The notes: generated from the letters alone by a model not told the origin. Positions 15,828 through 23,761 are shown, numbered from the stretch's first letter. The stretch is 64,000 nucleotides of DNA from Paenibacillus lautus NBRC 15380 (GCF_004000945.1 NZ_BIMF01000014.1:1-64000), one strand, 5' to 3'. A program made the numbers and translations.

Positions 15828-16832
15828 ATGAACCTTCATAACCAAGTTGGAGTGGATCTCGCTTCCTTCGACCGTCTGCTCCGGGAGGTGGTCACCTCAG
15901 ACCGTGACCTCACTCCTCCCTCCGTTGTGCTGAGCAGCGTCATGGATCTCATTATCGCCGGCGGCAAACGGCTGCGTCCGCTCATGGTCGTGCTCGGCAG
16001 CCGTTTCGGGGAAAGCGGGCATGAGCCAGCCGTCATGAAAACCGCCGTTCTGCTTGAATATTTACACATGGCCTCGCTGGTACACGATGACATCATCGAT
16101 CAATCCGATATGCGGCGAGGCATGCCGACCCTGCATGAAACAACGGATGTTCAGACGGCCGTGCACATCGGCAACTACATGATTGCCCGCGCCATCGAAT
16201 GGGCCGCGGGTAATCCGAATAACGAATCAGACAGGAGCAGCGAAGACGTCTCCGAAGAGGATGCCTACCGGTTAGCCGAGCTTGCGGCTCTGGTCACCGA
16301 ACTCTGCATGGGAGAATACGATCAGCTGCACCACCGCTTTAACTATGAACTAACACTGGAGCAGTATTTGGAGAAAACGCGCTGCAAAACTGCCCTGCTG
16401 ATGGCCCACTGCCTGAAAGCGGGCGCGGAAGCAGCCAAAGCGGATGCCGGAACCGCTGAACGGCTTTTTCAATTCGGGGAGTCCCTCGGCATGGCATTTC
16501 AAATCCGGGATGACCTGCTCGATTTCACGAAGCCCAAGGAGGCCATCGGCAAGCCGGCTGGCGCAGACCTGCGAAACGGCAACATTACACTGCCGGTGAT
16601 TTACGCCCTCAACGATCCAGCCCTTGCATCGGGGATCAGGCAGCTCGGCCCCCACTCTCCGACGGCTGACATGGATGAGGTCATCCACCGCATCGCCGCA
16701 AGCGGGGCCATTAAGCAAACCGAGGAGCTTGCACGATCGTATGCGGAGCAGGCTCAGCGGATGATCGGCGACTTTGCGGATCATCCCGCCCAGCATGATT
16801 TGCAGGCCCTGCTCCATTATTTTCTGCCCTAA
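15828..16832 (+). CDS. polyprenyl diphosphate synthase (trans-isoprenyl type)
   Basis: About 334 residues with GGKRLRPLMV, the first Asp-rich motif LVHDDIID and the second motif FQIRDDLLDF, so it is an active-type trans-prenyltransferase that extends farnesyl or geranylgeranyl diphosphate. It probably makes the side chain of the (demethyl)menaquinone used by Ndh2, like DmkB in Listeria. ATG at 15828 is preferred: AAGGAG is 11 bp away, but only 2 bp from the ATG at 15819. No prenyltransferase (MenA/DmkA) gene is in the window. Confidence 0.88.
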   Translation: MNLHNQVGVDLASFDRLLREVVTSDRDLTPPSVVLSSVMDLIIAGGKRLRPLMVVLGSRFGESGHEPAVMKTAVLLEYLHMASLVHDDIIDQSDMRRGMPTLHETTDVQTAVHIGNYMIARAIEWAAGNPNNESDRSSEDVSEEDAYRLAELAALVTELCMGEYDQLHHRFNYELTLEQYLEKTRCKTALLMAHCLKAGAEAAKADAGTAERLFQFGESLGMAFQIRDDLLDFTKPKEAIGKPAGADLRNGNITLPVIYALNDPALASGIRQLGPHSPTADMDEVIHRIAASGAIKQTEELARSYAEQAQRMIGDFADHPAQHDLQALLHYFLP

Positions 16833-16857
16833 AGACATGAATCCATATACTCCAAAT

Positions 16858-16894
16858 GAACAGGGATACATCCATCATGGATGCATCCCTGTTC
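16858..16894 (+). other. long intergenic hairpin without T run
   Basis: GAACAGGGATACATCC / GGATGCATCCCTGTTC form a 16-bp stem with a single mismatch and a 5-nt loop, between the polyprenyl synthase and the thioredoxin-like gene. No T run follows, so it is more likely an mRNA processing or stabilising structure than a terminator. Confidence 0.55.
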
Positions 16895-16917
16895 GATATG
16901 AAAGGATGTTATAGAAC

Positions 16918-18096
16918 ATGAACCGCACACGAATCTGGCGGTGGAGAATGGCGCTGACGACCTTCCTGATCCTGCTTGCTGCGGGAGGCTTCATGCTGTT
17001 CAAGGCATCCCCTCTCGCAAAACAGGGTACCGGTGACACGCAAGTGAGCTCCATCGCCATCTTTGCGCTCAAGGGCTGCGGCGGCTGTTCCAAAGCGATG
17101 GGTGTCATGGAACAGATGGAAGCTGCTTCGCCAGCCTACCGCTACCAATATTTCAGCATATCGGAGGACACGGAAGCCGTTAACCGATACGGTATCACGG
17201 AGCACCCGACCATCCTGTTCCTGAACGCTCAAGAGGAAGAACTCGGGAGACTGACCGAAGATATAACAAGCGACAGCATCCTGCGCGAACTGGATGATCT
17301 CGCTGCGAACGGCGCACGTCCGCCCAAGGGGACGATTCTTTCCGCTATCCCCAGCACGATGCCCAGCGTAACCCTCCATGCCTATGACCCGCATTCCGGT
17401 TTATTCACGCCAGTATCCCAGTACGTACAGACAGAAACGTCCGTCCGCTATCCCAAGGTGAGTGCCATGACGATGCTGACCCAGCTTGGAGATCTATTAC
17501 CACCTGAACTTGAAAGCGCCATCCCTGATGGCGTAACCTTCGTAGAAATCCGGACCGAGCATGGCGTAACCGTGGTTGAGCTCTCCCCCTCGTTTCACGC
17601 TTTTGCCGATTCAGAGGAGGGAAACCGGGCGGAACTGGCCATCGCGCTTACACTGCAAACCTTCGAAGGCGTGAATGGAGTTCAAGTGGTAAGCGGTGCC
17701 TATCGCAGCGACATCCTATATGCGGAAAACCTTGCAGGCCGATCCGACGGAAAAAGCGACTACCTGCTGAATCCCGATACGCCTCTTCCGCATATGTCCA
17801 GCGTGAAGGAATACAATGCAGCAATCCTCCACGCCAGCCATTTGGCCTTTATGCCCTGCTTCTGCGGATGCGGTGAAGCAGGCCACAGCAGCAACCTCAA
17901 TTGCTACTATGCTCAAGAGGACGATGGCCGGCTCACGCCAACCACGCACGCGAAGTTCTGCCAAACCTGCCTGGACGTCACGGACATGTACCTGGAAGGC
18001 AGACAGCAGGGGCTTAGCCTGAAGGAAATCCGGCAATCCGTGGATCAGGCCTACCAGGGGATCGAACCGACGAATACGCCGATGCCGTTGAATTAA
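16918..18096 (+). CDS. membrane-anchored thioredoxin-like / GerMN-like / PCYCGC-motif fusion protein
   Basis: 392 residues with one N-terminal membrane segment (about 12-28), so the rest should face outwards. Three parts follow. First is a thioredoxin-like domain (about 42-130) with CGGC at 54-57 and a cis-Pro candidate in EHPT. Second is a GerMN-like segment (about 180-265, with GVTVVELSPSF). Third is a PCYCGC-type domain (about 295-385) with PCFCGCGE and conserved cysteines C314, C316, C318, C329, C348, C351 plus His323. The function is unknown. Its place in the EET locus suggests redox or metal handling at the cell surface. Confidence 0.75.
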   Translation: MNRTRIWRWRMALTTFLILLAAGGFMLFKASPLAKQGTGDTQVSSIAIFALKGCGGCSKAMGVMEQMEAASPAYRYQYFSISEDTEAVNRYGITEHPTILFLNAQEEELGRLTEDITSDSILRELDDLAANGARPPKGTILSAIPSTMPSVTLHAYDPHSGLFTPVSQYVQTETSVRYPKVSAMTMLTQLGDLLPPELESAIPDGVTFVEIRTEHGVTVVELSPSFHAFADSEEGNRAELAIALTLQTFEGVNGVQVVSGAYRSDILYAENLAGRSDGKSDYLLNPDTPLPHMSSVKEYNAAILHASHLAFMPCFCGCGEAGHSSNLNCYYAQEDDGRLTPTTHAKFCQTCLDVTDMYLEGRQQGLSLKEIRQSVDQAYQGIEPTNTPMPLN

Positions 18097-18110
18097 TATG
18101 TATGACAGAT

Positions 18111-18140
18111 AACACTGTTCCTATATGGAACGGTGTTTTA
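18111..18140 (+). terminator. probable terminator after the thioredoxin-like gene
   Basis: AACACTGTTCC / GGAACGGTGTT stem with one G-T pair and a short loop, followed by TTTA. It lies 15 bp after the stop. Confidence 0.65.
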
Positions 18141-18158
18141 TCAAATTCGAGTAAAATA

Positions 18159-18192
18159 AACCGCAGTCAGCCCTTAAGGACTGACTGCGGTT
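18159..18192 (-). terminator. bidirectional terminator between the convergent EET operons
   Basis: A perfect 12-bp stem AACCGCAGTCAG / CTGACTGCGGTT. A TTTTGATTTT tract follows on the plus strand and TATTTTAC on the minus strand. It lies 22 bp beyond the ecfT stop and ends the minus-strand operon eetA-eetB-ecfA-ecfA-ecfT. Confidence 0.8.
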
Positions 18193-18214
18193 TTGATTTT
18201 CTTCAAGCCACAAA

Positions 18215-19006
18215 CTACAGCAGCGCGGCTGCGGCCACGGGCAGCAGGAACAAGGCGACAAACAGCGTGTCCGCCCGCTTCCATACAAAGGCCCTGAACC
18301 TGCTTCGCGGCGCACCCAGCCGGTAGCCTCTGGCTTCCATGGAATCGGCAAGCCCGATGGCGCGCCGGAACGCACCTGTCGTTACAGGCACCAGCAGGGC
18401 AATGATCAGCCGCGCCTTCTCCTTCAGCGACCGCGACGACAGGTCCAGTCCCCTGGACTGCTGTGCCTTCCACAGCCGCTCCGCCTCTTCGAAAATGGTC
18501 GGAATAAACCGGAGGGCAATGCCGAGCATCAGCACCAGCCGATCGGTCGGCACGCCGATATAGGTCAGGGGCCGCAGAAGGCTGCCGAGCCCCTGAGCCA
18601 GCTGCTCTGGCTGGGTCGTGAAGGTCAGCACCGCCGCCAACATGATGAAGAGTCCCATCCGTGAGGCGGACACGATGCCTTTTTCCAATCCGCCGGTATA
18701 CACCTTGAACGCGCCCACATCCAGTAGTTTCCCGCCTCCCGCGTCATAGAGAAGATGAAATACCAGGATGAACAATATTAGGAACATCAGCGGCTTCATG
18801 GCTCTAATGAAATAACGGTACGGGATTCTCGTAGCCCGGATCACCGCCGCAGTGAACAGCAGCAACGCGAGCACCCCCATATATCCGTCTACCAGGAACA
18901 CGGCTACCATAAAGAGCGGCATGGCAGCCGTCTTGGCACGCGGATCCAGACGGTGAACCCATGAATCACCTTCCATATATCGGCCCAGGATGATTTTTCG
19001 CTTCAT
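18215..19006 (-). CDS. ecfT: ECF transporter transmembrane component EcfT
   Basis: A 263-residue CbiQ/EcfT-type membrane protein: DSWVHRLDPRAKTAAM at the N-terminus, several hydrophobic helices and two Arg-Gly coupling motifs (SRG in QQSRGLDLSS and ARG in EARGYRLGA) that dock onto the ATPases. GGAGG stands 8 bp before the ATG. It is the last gene of the eetA operon. In the Listeria EET locus an ECF-type transporter supplies flavin for extracellular flavinylation, and a similar job is inferred here. Confidence 0.88.
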   Translation of the reverse strand: MKRKIILGRYMEGDSWVHRLDPRAKTAAMPLFMVAVFLVDGYMGVLALLLFTAAVIRATRIPYRYFIRAMKPLMFLILFILVFHLLYDAGGGKLLDVGAFKVYTGGLEKGIVSASRMGLFIMLAAVLTFTTQPEQLAQGLGSLLRPLTYIGVPTDRLVLMLGIALRFIPTIFEEAERLWKAQQSRGLDLSSRSLKEKARLIIALLVPVTTGAFRRAIGLADSMEARGYRLGAPRSRFRAFVWKRADTLFVALFLLPVAAAALL

Positions 19007-19042
19007 CCATGCTTCCTCCTTTCGCCTCTGCTTCGTCCTGCC

Positions 19043-19900
19043 CTATATTTCAAGCTGGCTTGCGTACCAATCCGCCAGCGCCGCCGCATCCGGTGGCATC
19101 TCCGGAGGCTGTACTCCAAGCTGAGCTGCCAGCTTGCCCGCCATCCGCACGGACGACGGAGCCATCAGTCCCGCCTGCTCCAGCACTTCTTGCCGGTGTA
19201 CCAACTCTTTGGCCGTTCCTTGAAATACGACGCTGCCATCTTTAATTACAACGAACTCGTCCGCGTAGGCCACGACTTCTTCCAGCCGGTGGGTGACGAT
19301 GAGAACCGTCTTGCCTTGGGTCCTCGTTAATCCATGCAGCCGCCCCATCAAATCCTCACGGCTGGCAGGGTCGAGGGAGGCCGTAGGCTCATCCAAAGCC
19401 AAAATGTCGGGGTCAGCCGCCAATACGGCAGCCACGGCCGCTTTTCGCATCTGGCCCGAGCTTAACTTGAATGGACTCTGCGCCAGCAGCTCCTCGTCTA
19501 ATCCGACGAAGGAAGCCGCTCTGCGGACCGCCTCGGCAGCTTCGGCTGGACTCCGCCCGAAGTTAAGCGGCCCGAACAGCAGATCTTTCTCCACCGTCTC
19601 TTCAAACAGCTGCTGCTCCGGGTATTGGAACACCAGGCCGACGCGCTGCCGCAGACCGGCAGAGACTTTCTTGCTGTCACCCGATTCAAGGCGGAAATCC
19701 AATATGCGAATCAAGCCCTCATCTGCCCGTATCAATCCGTTCATATGCTGGAGAAGCGTTGATTTTCCCGAACCCGGCGCACCGAGGAAGGCAATCATTC
19801 CGCCTTCCTCCAGCTCCAGATGAAGACCGTCGAGTCCAAGAATAGGGCTCATCCCCCGGTCCCGGTAGCGGTAAGAAACCTCTTCGAATGATATGACCAT
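19043..19900 (-). CDS. ecfA2: ECF transporter ATPase EcfA2-like
   Basis: 285 residues with Walker A GAPGSGKST, an ECF-type Q-loop (GLVFQYPEQQLFEETV), signature LSSGQMRK and Walker B ILALDEPTASLD. Its start lies 52 bp inside the 3' end of the preceding ATPase gene, with AAGGAGG and GGAGG motifs before the ATG. It should pair with the other EcfA to drive EcfT. Confidence 0.88.
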   Translation of the reverse strand: MVISFEEVSYRYRDRGMSPILGLDGLHLELEEGGMIAFLGAPGSGKSTLLQHMNGLIRADEGLIRILDFRLESGDSKKVSAGLRQRVGLVFQYPEQQLFEETVEKDLLFGPLNFGRSPAEAAEAVRRAASFVGLDEELLAQSPFKLSSGQMRKAAVAAVLAADPDILALDEPTASLDPASREDLMGRLHGLTRTQGKTVLIVTHRLEEVVAYADEFVVIKDGSVVFQGTAKELVHRQEVLEQAGLMAPSSVRMAGKLAAQLGVQPPEMPPDAAALADWYASQLEI

Positions 19901-20724
19901 AACGCCTCCAGCACCTCCTTCTCCCTAACCAGCTCGCCGATATCAATCCCCCGCGCCTTCAGCTCCCTGCATAGCTGGAGGGCAAAAGGAACCTTTAGCC
20001 TGCAATGCTGGAGCAGTTCTTCCTGCAGCAGCAGCTCACTTGGACTTCCGTCTGCCGTGACCATTCCGCCATCCAACACGATCATCCGGTCTGCTTCGGC
20101 CATCTCCTCTACGTCATGGGTGATGGAGATGATGGTATATCGGCCTTCGGCATGCATGGTTCGCATGAAACCCAGCAGCTCATTCTTAGCCTTCTCGTCC
20201 AGCATGGAAGCTGCCTCGTCCAAGACAATGATAGAAGGCTCCATCGCCAGCACGGCAGCAATGGCAGCGCGTTGCTTCTGTCCGCCGGACAAAGTAGCCG
20301 GATGGCGGTGGAGCAGATGGACGATATCCAGCCGCTCCGCATAGGTCCGAATCCGCTGCAGCATCTCTTCCCGGCTCAGACACAGATTTTCCAGGCCAAA
20401 CGCAATATCATCCTCTACGGTGAGGCCAACAAACTGATCGTCAGGATTGGCAAACACCATGCCAATATGACGGCGAATTTCACCCAGCGTACGGCCGTTC
20501 AATTCCAGCCCATCAATAAGAATCCGTCCCCGACTCATGAGGAGAAGTCCGTTTAACAGGCGAATCAGCGTGGACTTGCCTGCCCCGTTCCTTCCGGCGA
20601 TGCATACCCATTGCCCATGGGGGATCGCCAGCGAGACGTCTTTGAGCACGTTCGTACAGCCCTGTCCGTAATATACATGCTTGAGTTGGACCGCGTGCTC
20701 TGACTTATCGGTTATGTCCACCAT
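19849..20724 (-). CDS. ecfA1: ECF transporter ATPase EcfA1-like
   Basis: 291 residues from the ATG at 20724, which has AAGGAGGAG 9 bp upstream. A longer in-frame opening to 20766 has no such site and overlaps eetB. Walker A GRNGAGKST, signature LSGGQKQR and Walker B IIVLDEAASMLD are present. The Q-loop FANPDDQFVGLTV is typical of ECF ATPases. It partners the second ATPase as the heterodimeric motor. Confidence 0.88.
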   Translation of the reverse strand: MVDITDKSEHAVQLKHVYYGQGCTNVLKDVSLAIPHGQWVCIAGRNGAGKSTLIRLLNGLLLMSRGRILIDGLELNGRTLGEIRRHIGMVFANPDDQFVGLTVEDDIAFGLENLCLSREEMLQRIRTYAERLDIVHLLHRHPATLSGGQKQRAAIAAVLAMEPSIIVLDEAASMLDEKAKNELLGFMRTMHAEGRYTIISITHDVEEMAEADRMIVLDGGMVTADGSPSELLLQEELLQHCRLKVPFALQLCRELKARGIDIGELVREKEVLEALWSYHSKRFLTATGTGG

Positions 20725-20740
20725 GCCTAACGCCTCCTCC

Positions 20741-21286
20741 TTAACTTTCCGTGTGAAACATGCCAAACGGATCGATACGTCGCAGGGATTCGATCAGATG
20801 TTTTGCAGCCCATCCCACAAAGATCCCCGTCACGACACCCGCCCCGAGCAAAAATGGCAAGTAATAATAAATTTTGGTTGTTCCCAATACCAGCGAAGCT
20901 GCCGTTAATTGGCCAATATTATGAGCAATGCCACCTGCGATACTCACGCCGGTTAAACTGAAATTATGGCCCCCGAGCCTAAGCATGACATACATCACCA
21001 AAAAACTCGCCAGCGCGCCGAACATACTGAACAGAAAGGTCGAAAAGCTTCCCAGTATAAAGGCAGTCAGCAATGTCTTTAAAACAATAAGCCACAGGGC
21101 ATCTCTGCCCCCTAGGCAGACTAGACAGGTCAGCACCAAAATATTGCCAAGTCCCAGCTTGGCACCGGGTATCGTGACCGCAAATGGAATCAGGGCTTCC
21201 ACAATGCCAAGCACCACCGATAAGGAAGCGCAGATGGCGATTACGACCAGCTTGCGGAGTGCATGGGGATCAGGAGACAACGGCAT
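20741..21286 (-). CDS. eetB: EetB-like membrane protein (Gx transporter / HepT component I family)
   Basis: An integral membrane protein of about 181 residues, with 5-6 hydrophobic segments and the Gx-transporter signature AKLGLGNILVLTCL. This family is often named heptaprenyl diphosphate synthase component I, but it resembles ECF S-components and is EetB in EET loci. Here it is encoded with EcfT/EcfA, which suggests it could be their substrate-binding partner. The ATG at 21286 is used. A TTG at 21304 with GGAG six bases upstream is an alternative start. Its 5' end overlaps the eetA stop. Confidence 0.8.
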   Translation of the reverse strand: MPLSPDPHALRKLVVIAICASLSVVLGIVEALIPFAVTIPGAKLGLGNILVLTCLVCLGGRDALWLIVLKTLLTAFILGSFSTFLFSMFGALASFLVMYVMLRLGGHNFSLTGVSIAGGIAHNIGQLTAASLVLGTTKIYYYLPFLLGAGVVTGIFVGWAAKHLIESLRRIDPFGMFHTES

Positions 21287-21650
21287 CCGGCTCACTTCCT
21301 TCAACTTGATCTCCAGTCACTTCTACAAACACCCGATTGGGCAAACATACTATGGTGCCATGAACATCGTGAACGTGACCGAACCCAATGCAGAGCTGAT
21401 CCGGACAATCCGACTCCACCATCTCGATCCCCTCGCGGGAGACCCTCAAGAGGTTATATCCCCGTTCTGTCCGGATTTCTATATCTCGGGGCTCTTCCGT
21501 AAGCGCCACCGTATCATAATGCTTTCCATTCACCTCGATCATGGCATAGTTTCCCTGCGCCGCTCCGTCTTCTCCCATAAACTTTGAAATTCCAAACCAG
21601 GCGACAACCGCTATCAGCACGAGCGCTATTCCAATATCTCCGCGTTTCAT
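21270..21650 (-). CDS. eetA: EetA-like NusG domain II protein, membrane-anchored
   Basis: 126 residues: one N-terminal membrane anchor (about 5-22), then an extracytoplasmic NusG-II/KOW-like domain with SDCPDQLC (Cys82, Cys87) and HGTIVCLPNRVFVEV (Cys102). This CPDxxC...IVCLPNR pattern is the hallmark of EetA. It forms the first gene of the minus-strand operon with eetB and the ECF genes. ATG at 21650 is chosen, because GGAGAG is 6 bp before it and abuts the other ATG at 21656. Confidence 0.85.
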   Translation of the reverse strand: MKRGDIGIALVLIAVVAWFGISKFMGEDGAAQGNYAMIEVNGKHYDTVALTEEPRDIEIRTERGYNLLRVSREGIEMVESDCPDQLCIGFGHVHDVHGTIVCLPNRVFVEVTGDQVEGSEPDAVVS

Positions 21651-21682
21651 CAGCATCTCTCCACTTCGCTTTGCTTATCTTC

Positions 21683-21752
21683 ATTATCAGGGCTGCACCA
21701 AGTGCCAGAAATGATTTTTCTCACATTCAGCAAGGGAAGGGTCTGATACGCT
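21683..21752. promoter_or_regulatory. divergent eetA/apbE promoters sharing one Fnr/Crp-like box
   Basis: The dyad AATGA-TTTTTC-TCACA (21710-21725) matches TGTGA-N6-TCACA at 8 of 10 positions. On the plus strand TACGCT (21747-21752), preceded by TGA, starts 21 bp after it. On the minus strand GATAAT (plus-strand 21683-21688) starts 21 bp away on the other side. One bound regulator could thus serve both apbE-fnr and the eetA operon at -41.5. Confidence 0.62.
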
Positions 21753-21809
21753 GAGATCATCGAAACTCGATTGAGAACAGCACCAGAACTGAAAAGAGGA
21801 GGCACTGTC

Positions 21810-22874
21810 ATGTATAGGAAGCTTCTTTCCTACAGCAGCCTGTTGATCATGCTCACCCTGTTGATGACGGGATCGATTGGCTGCACAACCACAGCAGATC
21901 AGAAGGTAGCCGCCAGCAACGAACCGGCAACCGAACGTTACTTTATATTCGATACCATTGTAAGTCTCCGCGTTTACGATGAACGGATGACGTCCCAGCA
22001 TTTCGATGAGGTAGGCGCACTGCTGGATCGGATCGACCAACGCATGAACCGGCAGCTGGCGGACAGCGAGATTGATCGGGTCAATCAAGCGGCGGGCAAG
22101 TCCGAAGTGAGCGTATCCGAGGAAACCTTCAAGGTTGTCCAAACCGCCATCGATTATGCGGCAGCTTCCGGCGGACATTTCGAACCGACCGTAGGCCCGC
22201 TTGTCGACCTCTGGGGCATTGGCGGTGAACACCCCGCTGTGCCGGAAGAGGATGAGCTGGATGCTGCCATGAAGCGAATGAACTACAAGGATGTCATTTT
22301 GAATCCTGCATCCCATGCCATTCTGCTGAAGAAAGAAGGAATGTCGCTGGATCTGGGGGCCATCGCCAAAGGATATGCAGCGGACGTCATCGCGGATTAT
22401 TTGCAGCAGCAGGATTTTCATTCGGCCATCATCGACCTTGGGGGCAATATCCTTGCCATGGGCTCGAAACCGAACGGTTCACCGTGGAATATCGGCATCC
22501 AGGATCCCGGAGAAAAGCGCGGGCAGCATCTGGGAACACTGAAGGTCGTCAATAAGACAATCGTAACCTCCGGCGTGTACGAGCGCTTCTTCGAAGCAGA
22601 AGGGAAGGTGTATCACCATATTCTGAGCCCCTTCACCGGTTATCCGGTCGATAATGACCTGCTCAGCGTAACGATTGTGACCGACACGTCCATGGACGCC
22701 GACGCGATGTCGACTTCCGTCTTCTCGCTTGGACTAACGGAAGGGCGGCAGTTCGTCGAGAGCCGCGACGATGCCGAAGCTATTTTCGTCACCACCGACC
22801 ATCAGATCCATCTCACCTCAGGTCTGACCCATGCATTTAAGCTGACCAATGGCGATTATCAACTTGCCGAATAA
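21810..22874 (+). CDS. apbE: FAD:protein FMN transferase, ApbE/FmnB-like lipoprotein
   Basis: A 354-residue lipoprotein (lipobox IGC) of the ApbE family, which moves FMN from FAD onto Ser/Thr of target proteins. Visible motifs are FDTIVSLRVYD, LDLGAIAKGYAADV, the GGNILAMG loop, and YHHILSPFTGYPV with the Mg-site region DADAMSTSVFSLG. The extracytoplasmic location and the neighbouring two-FMN-domain lipoprotein at 12397 make PplA its likely substrate. GAGGAGG lies before the ATG at 21810. It is followed 22 bp later by the Fnr-like gene. Confidence 0.92.
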   Translation: MYRKLLSYSSLLIMLTLLMTGSIGCTTTADQKVAASNEPATERYFIFDTIVSLRVYDERMTSQHFDEVGALLDRIDQRMNRQLADSEIDRVNQAAGKSEVSVSEETFKVVQTAIDYAAASGGHFEPTVGPLVDLWGIGGEHPAVPEEDELDAAMKRMNYKDVILNPASHAILLKKEGMSLDLGAIAKGYAADVIADYLQQQDFHSAIIDLGGNILAMGSKPNGSPWNIGIQDPGEKRGQHLGTLKVVNKTIVTSGVYERFFEAEGKVYHHILSPFTGYPVDNDLLSVTIVTDTSMDADAMSTSVFSLGLTEGRQFVESRDDAEAIFVTTDHQIHLTSGLTHAFKLTNGDYQLAE

Positions 22875-22896
22875 CCTTATGGAAGGAGAAGATCGT

Positions 22897-23646
22897 ATGA
22901 AACAGAATCGAACTGCAAGGTCCGATGCGTGGGATGGAGGGCTGTTTCCAGCGGGCACTTCCTCCGTCTATTCACAACCGCATCTCGCTCTGATCCGGGA
23001 AATGGCCGAGCCTGTCCGTTTGTTTGCCGGCGATTATCTATACCAGGAGAACGATCCTGCGGATCGGCTGTACTTTGTAAACCGTGGAAGCTTGAAGGTA
23101 TCCAAGCTGCTGGAAGGCGGATTGTCTGCCACCTTATCGCTTCACATCCCCGGCGATCTGTTCGGTGAACCCAATCCGTTCGGACGAGCCGTTCACCAAT
23201 TCGAAGCCAAAGCCTTGGAGGATAGTGAAGTCGGAATTGTGCCGCAGAGCGAACTGGATAAAGTCATCCGAACCAACGGGGACTTTGCCATGGAATATAT
23301 GGGCTGGATGGCACTCATGCAACGCACCACGCAGAGTAAATTACGCGATCTGCTGCTGCATGGTAAATCCGGCGCCCTGTGCTCACTGCTGCTGCGACTG
23401 TACAATATGTACGGCACGAGCGGGACAAACAAGGAAACACGCGCCATCATTGGCAAGCGGATTACGAATTTGGAAATGGCGGAGATGATTGGTTCCACCC
23501 GTGAAAGCGTTAACCGGATATTGAATGAGCTTAAGGATCTTGGCGTGATTTCTACCGAACGGGGACGCATCGTTCTCATTGATCCCGACTATTTACGGAA
23601 TATTTGCCACTGCGAGGACTGCCCCAAAGAGATTTGCCGAATGTAA
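22897..23646 (+). CDS. Crp/Fnr-family regulator with C-terminal cysteine cluster
   Basis: 249 residues: a cyclic-nucleotide-binding-like beta-barrel (about 25-140), then a Crp-type winged helix with recognition helix STRESVNRILNEL, whose Arg-Glu...Arg pattern fits TGTGA half sites. The C-terminus carries Cys237, Cys239, Cys242 and Cys247 (CHCEDC...C), reminiscent of the C-terminal [4Fe-4S] site of Bacillus Fnr. GGAAGGAG stands before the ATG, 22 bp from apbE. It is the natural candidate for binding the dyads at 10529, 12299 and 21710. Confidence 0.85.
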   Translation: MKQNRTARSDAWDGGLFPAGTSSVYSQPHLALIREMAEPVRLFAGDYLYQENDPADRLYFVNRGSLKVSKLLEGGLSATLSLHIPGDLFGEPNPFGRAVHQFEAKALEDSEVGIVPQSELDKVIRTNGDFAMEYMGWMALMQRTTQSKLRDLLLHGKSGALCSLLLRLYNMYGTSGTNKETRAIIGKRITNLEMAEMIGSTRESVNRILNELKDLGVISTERGRIVLIDPDYLRNICHCEDCPKEICRM

Positions 23647-23661
23647 ACGGACAAAAAAGAA

Positions 23662-23719
23662 GAAACCTCTCACGAAGAAACGAAAGGCGCTTAAGCATCC
23701 CTTTCATCGGAGAGGTTTC
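23662..23719 (+). terminator. possible terminator or long hairpin after the Fnr-like gene
   Basis: GAAACCTCT / AGAGGTTTC outer stem with an inner GAAAGG / CCTTTC stem. The following T tract is weak (ATATTTCC), so termination is only probable. Confidence 0.45.
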
Positions 23720-23761
23720 ATATTTCCTGCGTTCATTTTAGTGGTTCATTTCTTTCAGCTT

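Noticed and set aside
16858..16894. Intrinsic terminator between the polyprenyl synthase and the thioredoxin-like gene.
   Set aside because: The stem is strong but no T run follows, so it is reported as a hairpin only.
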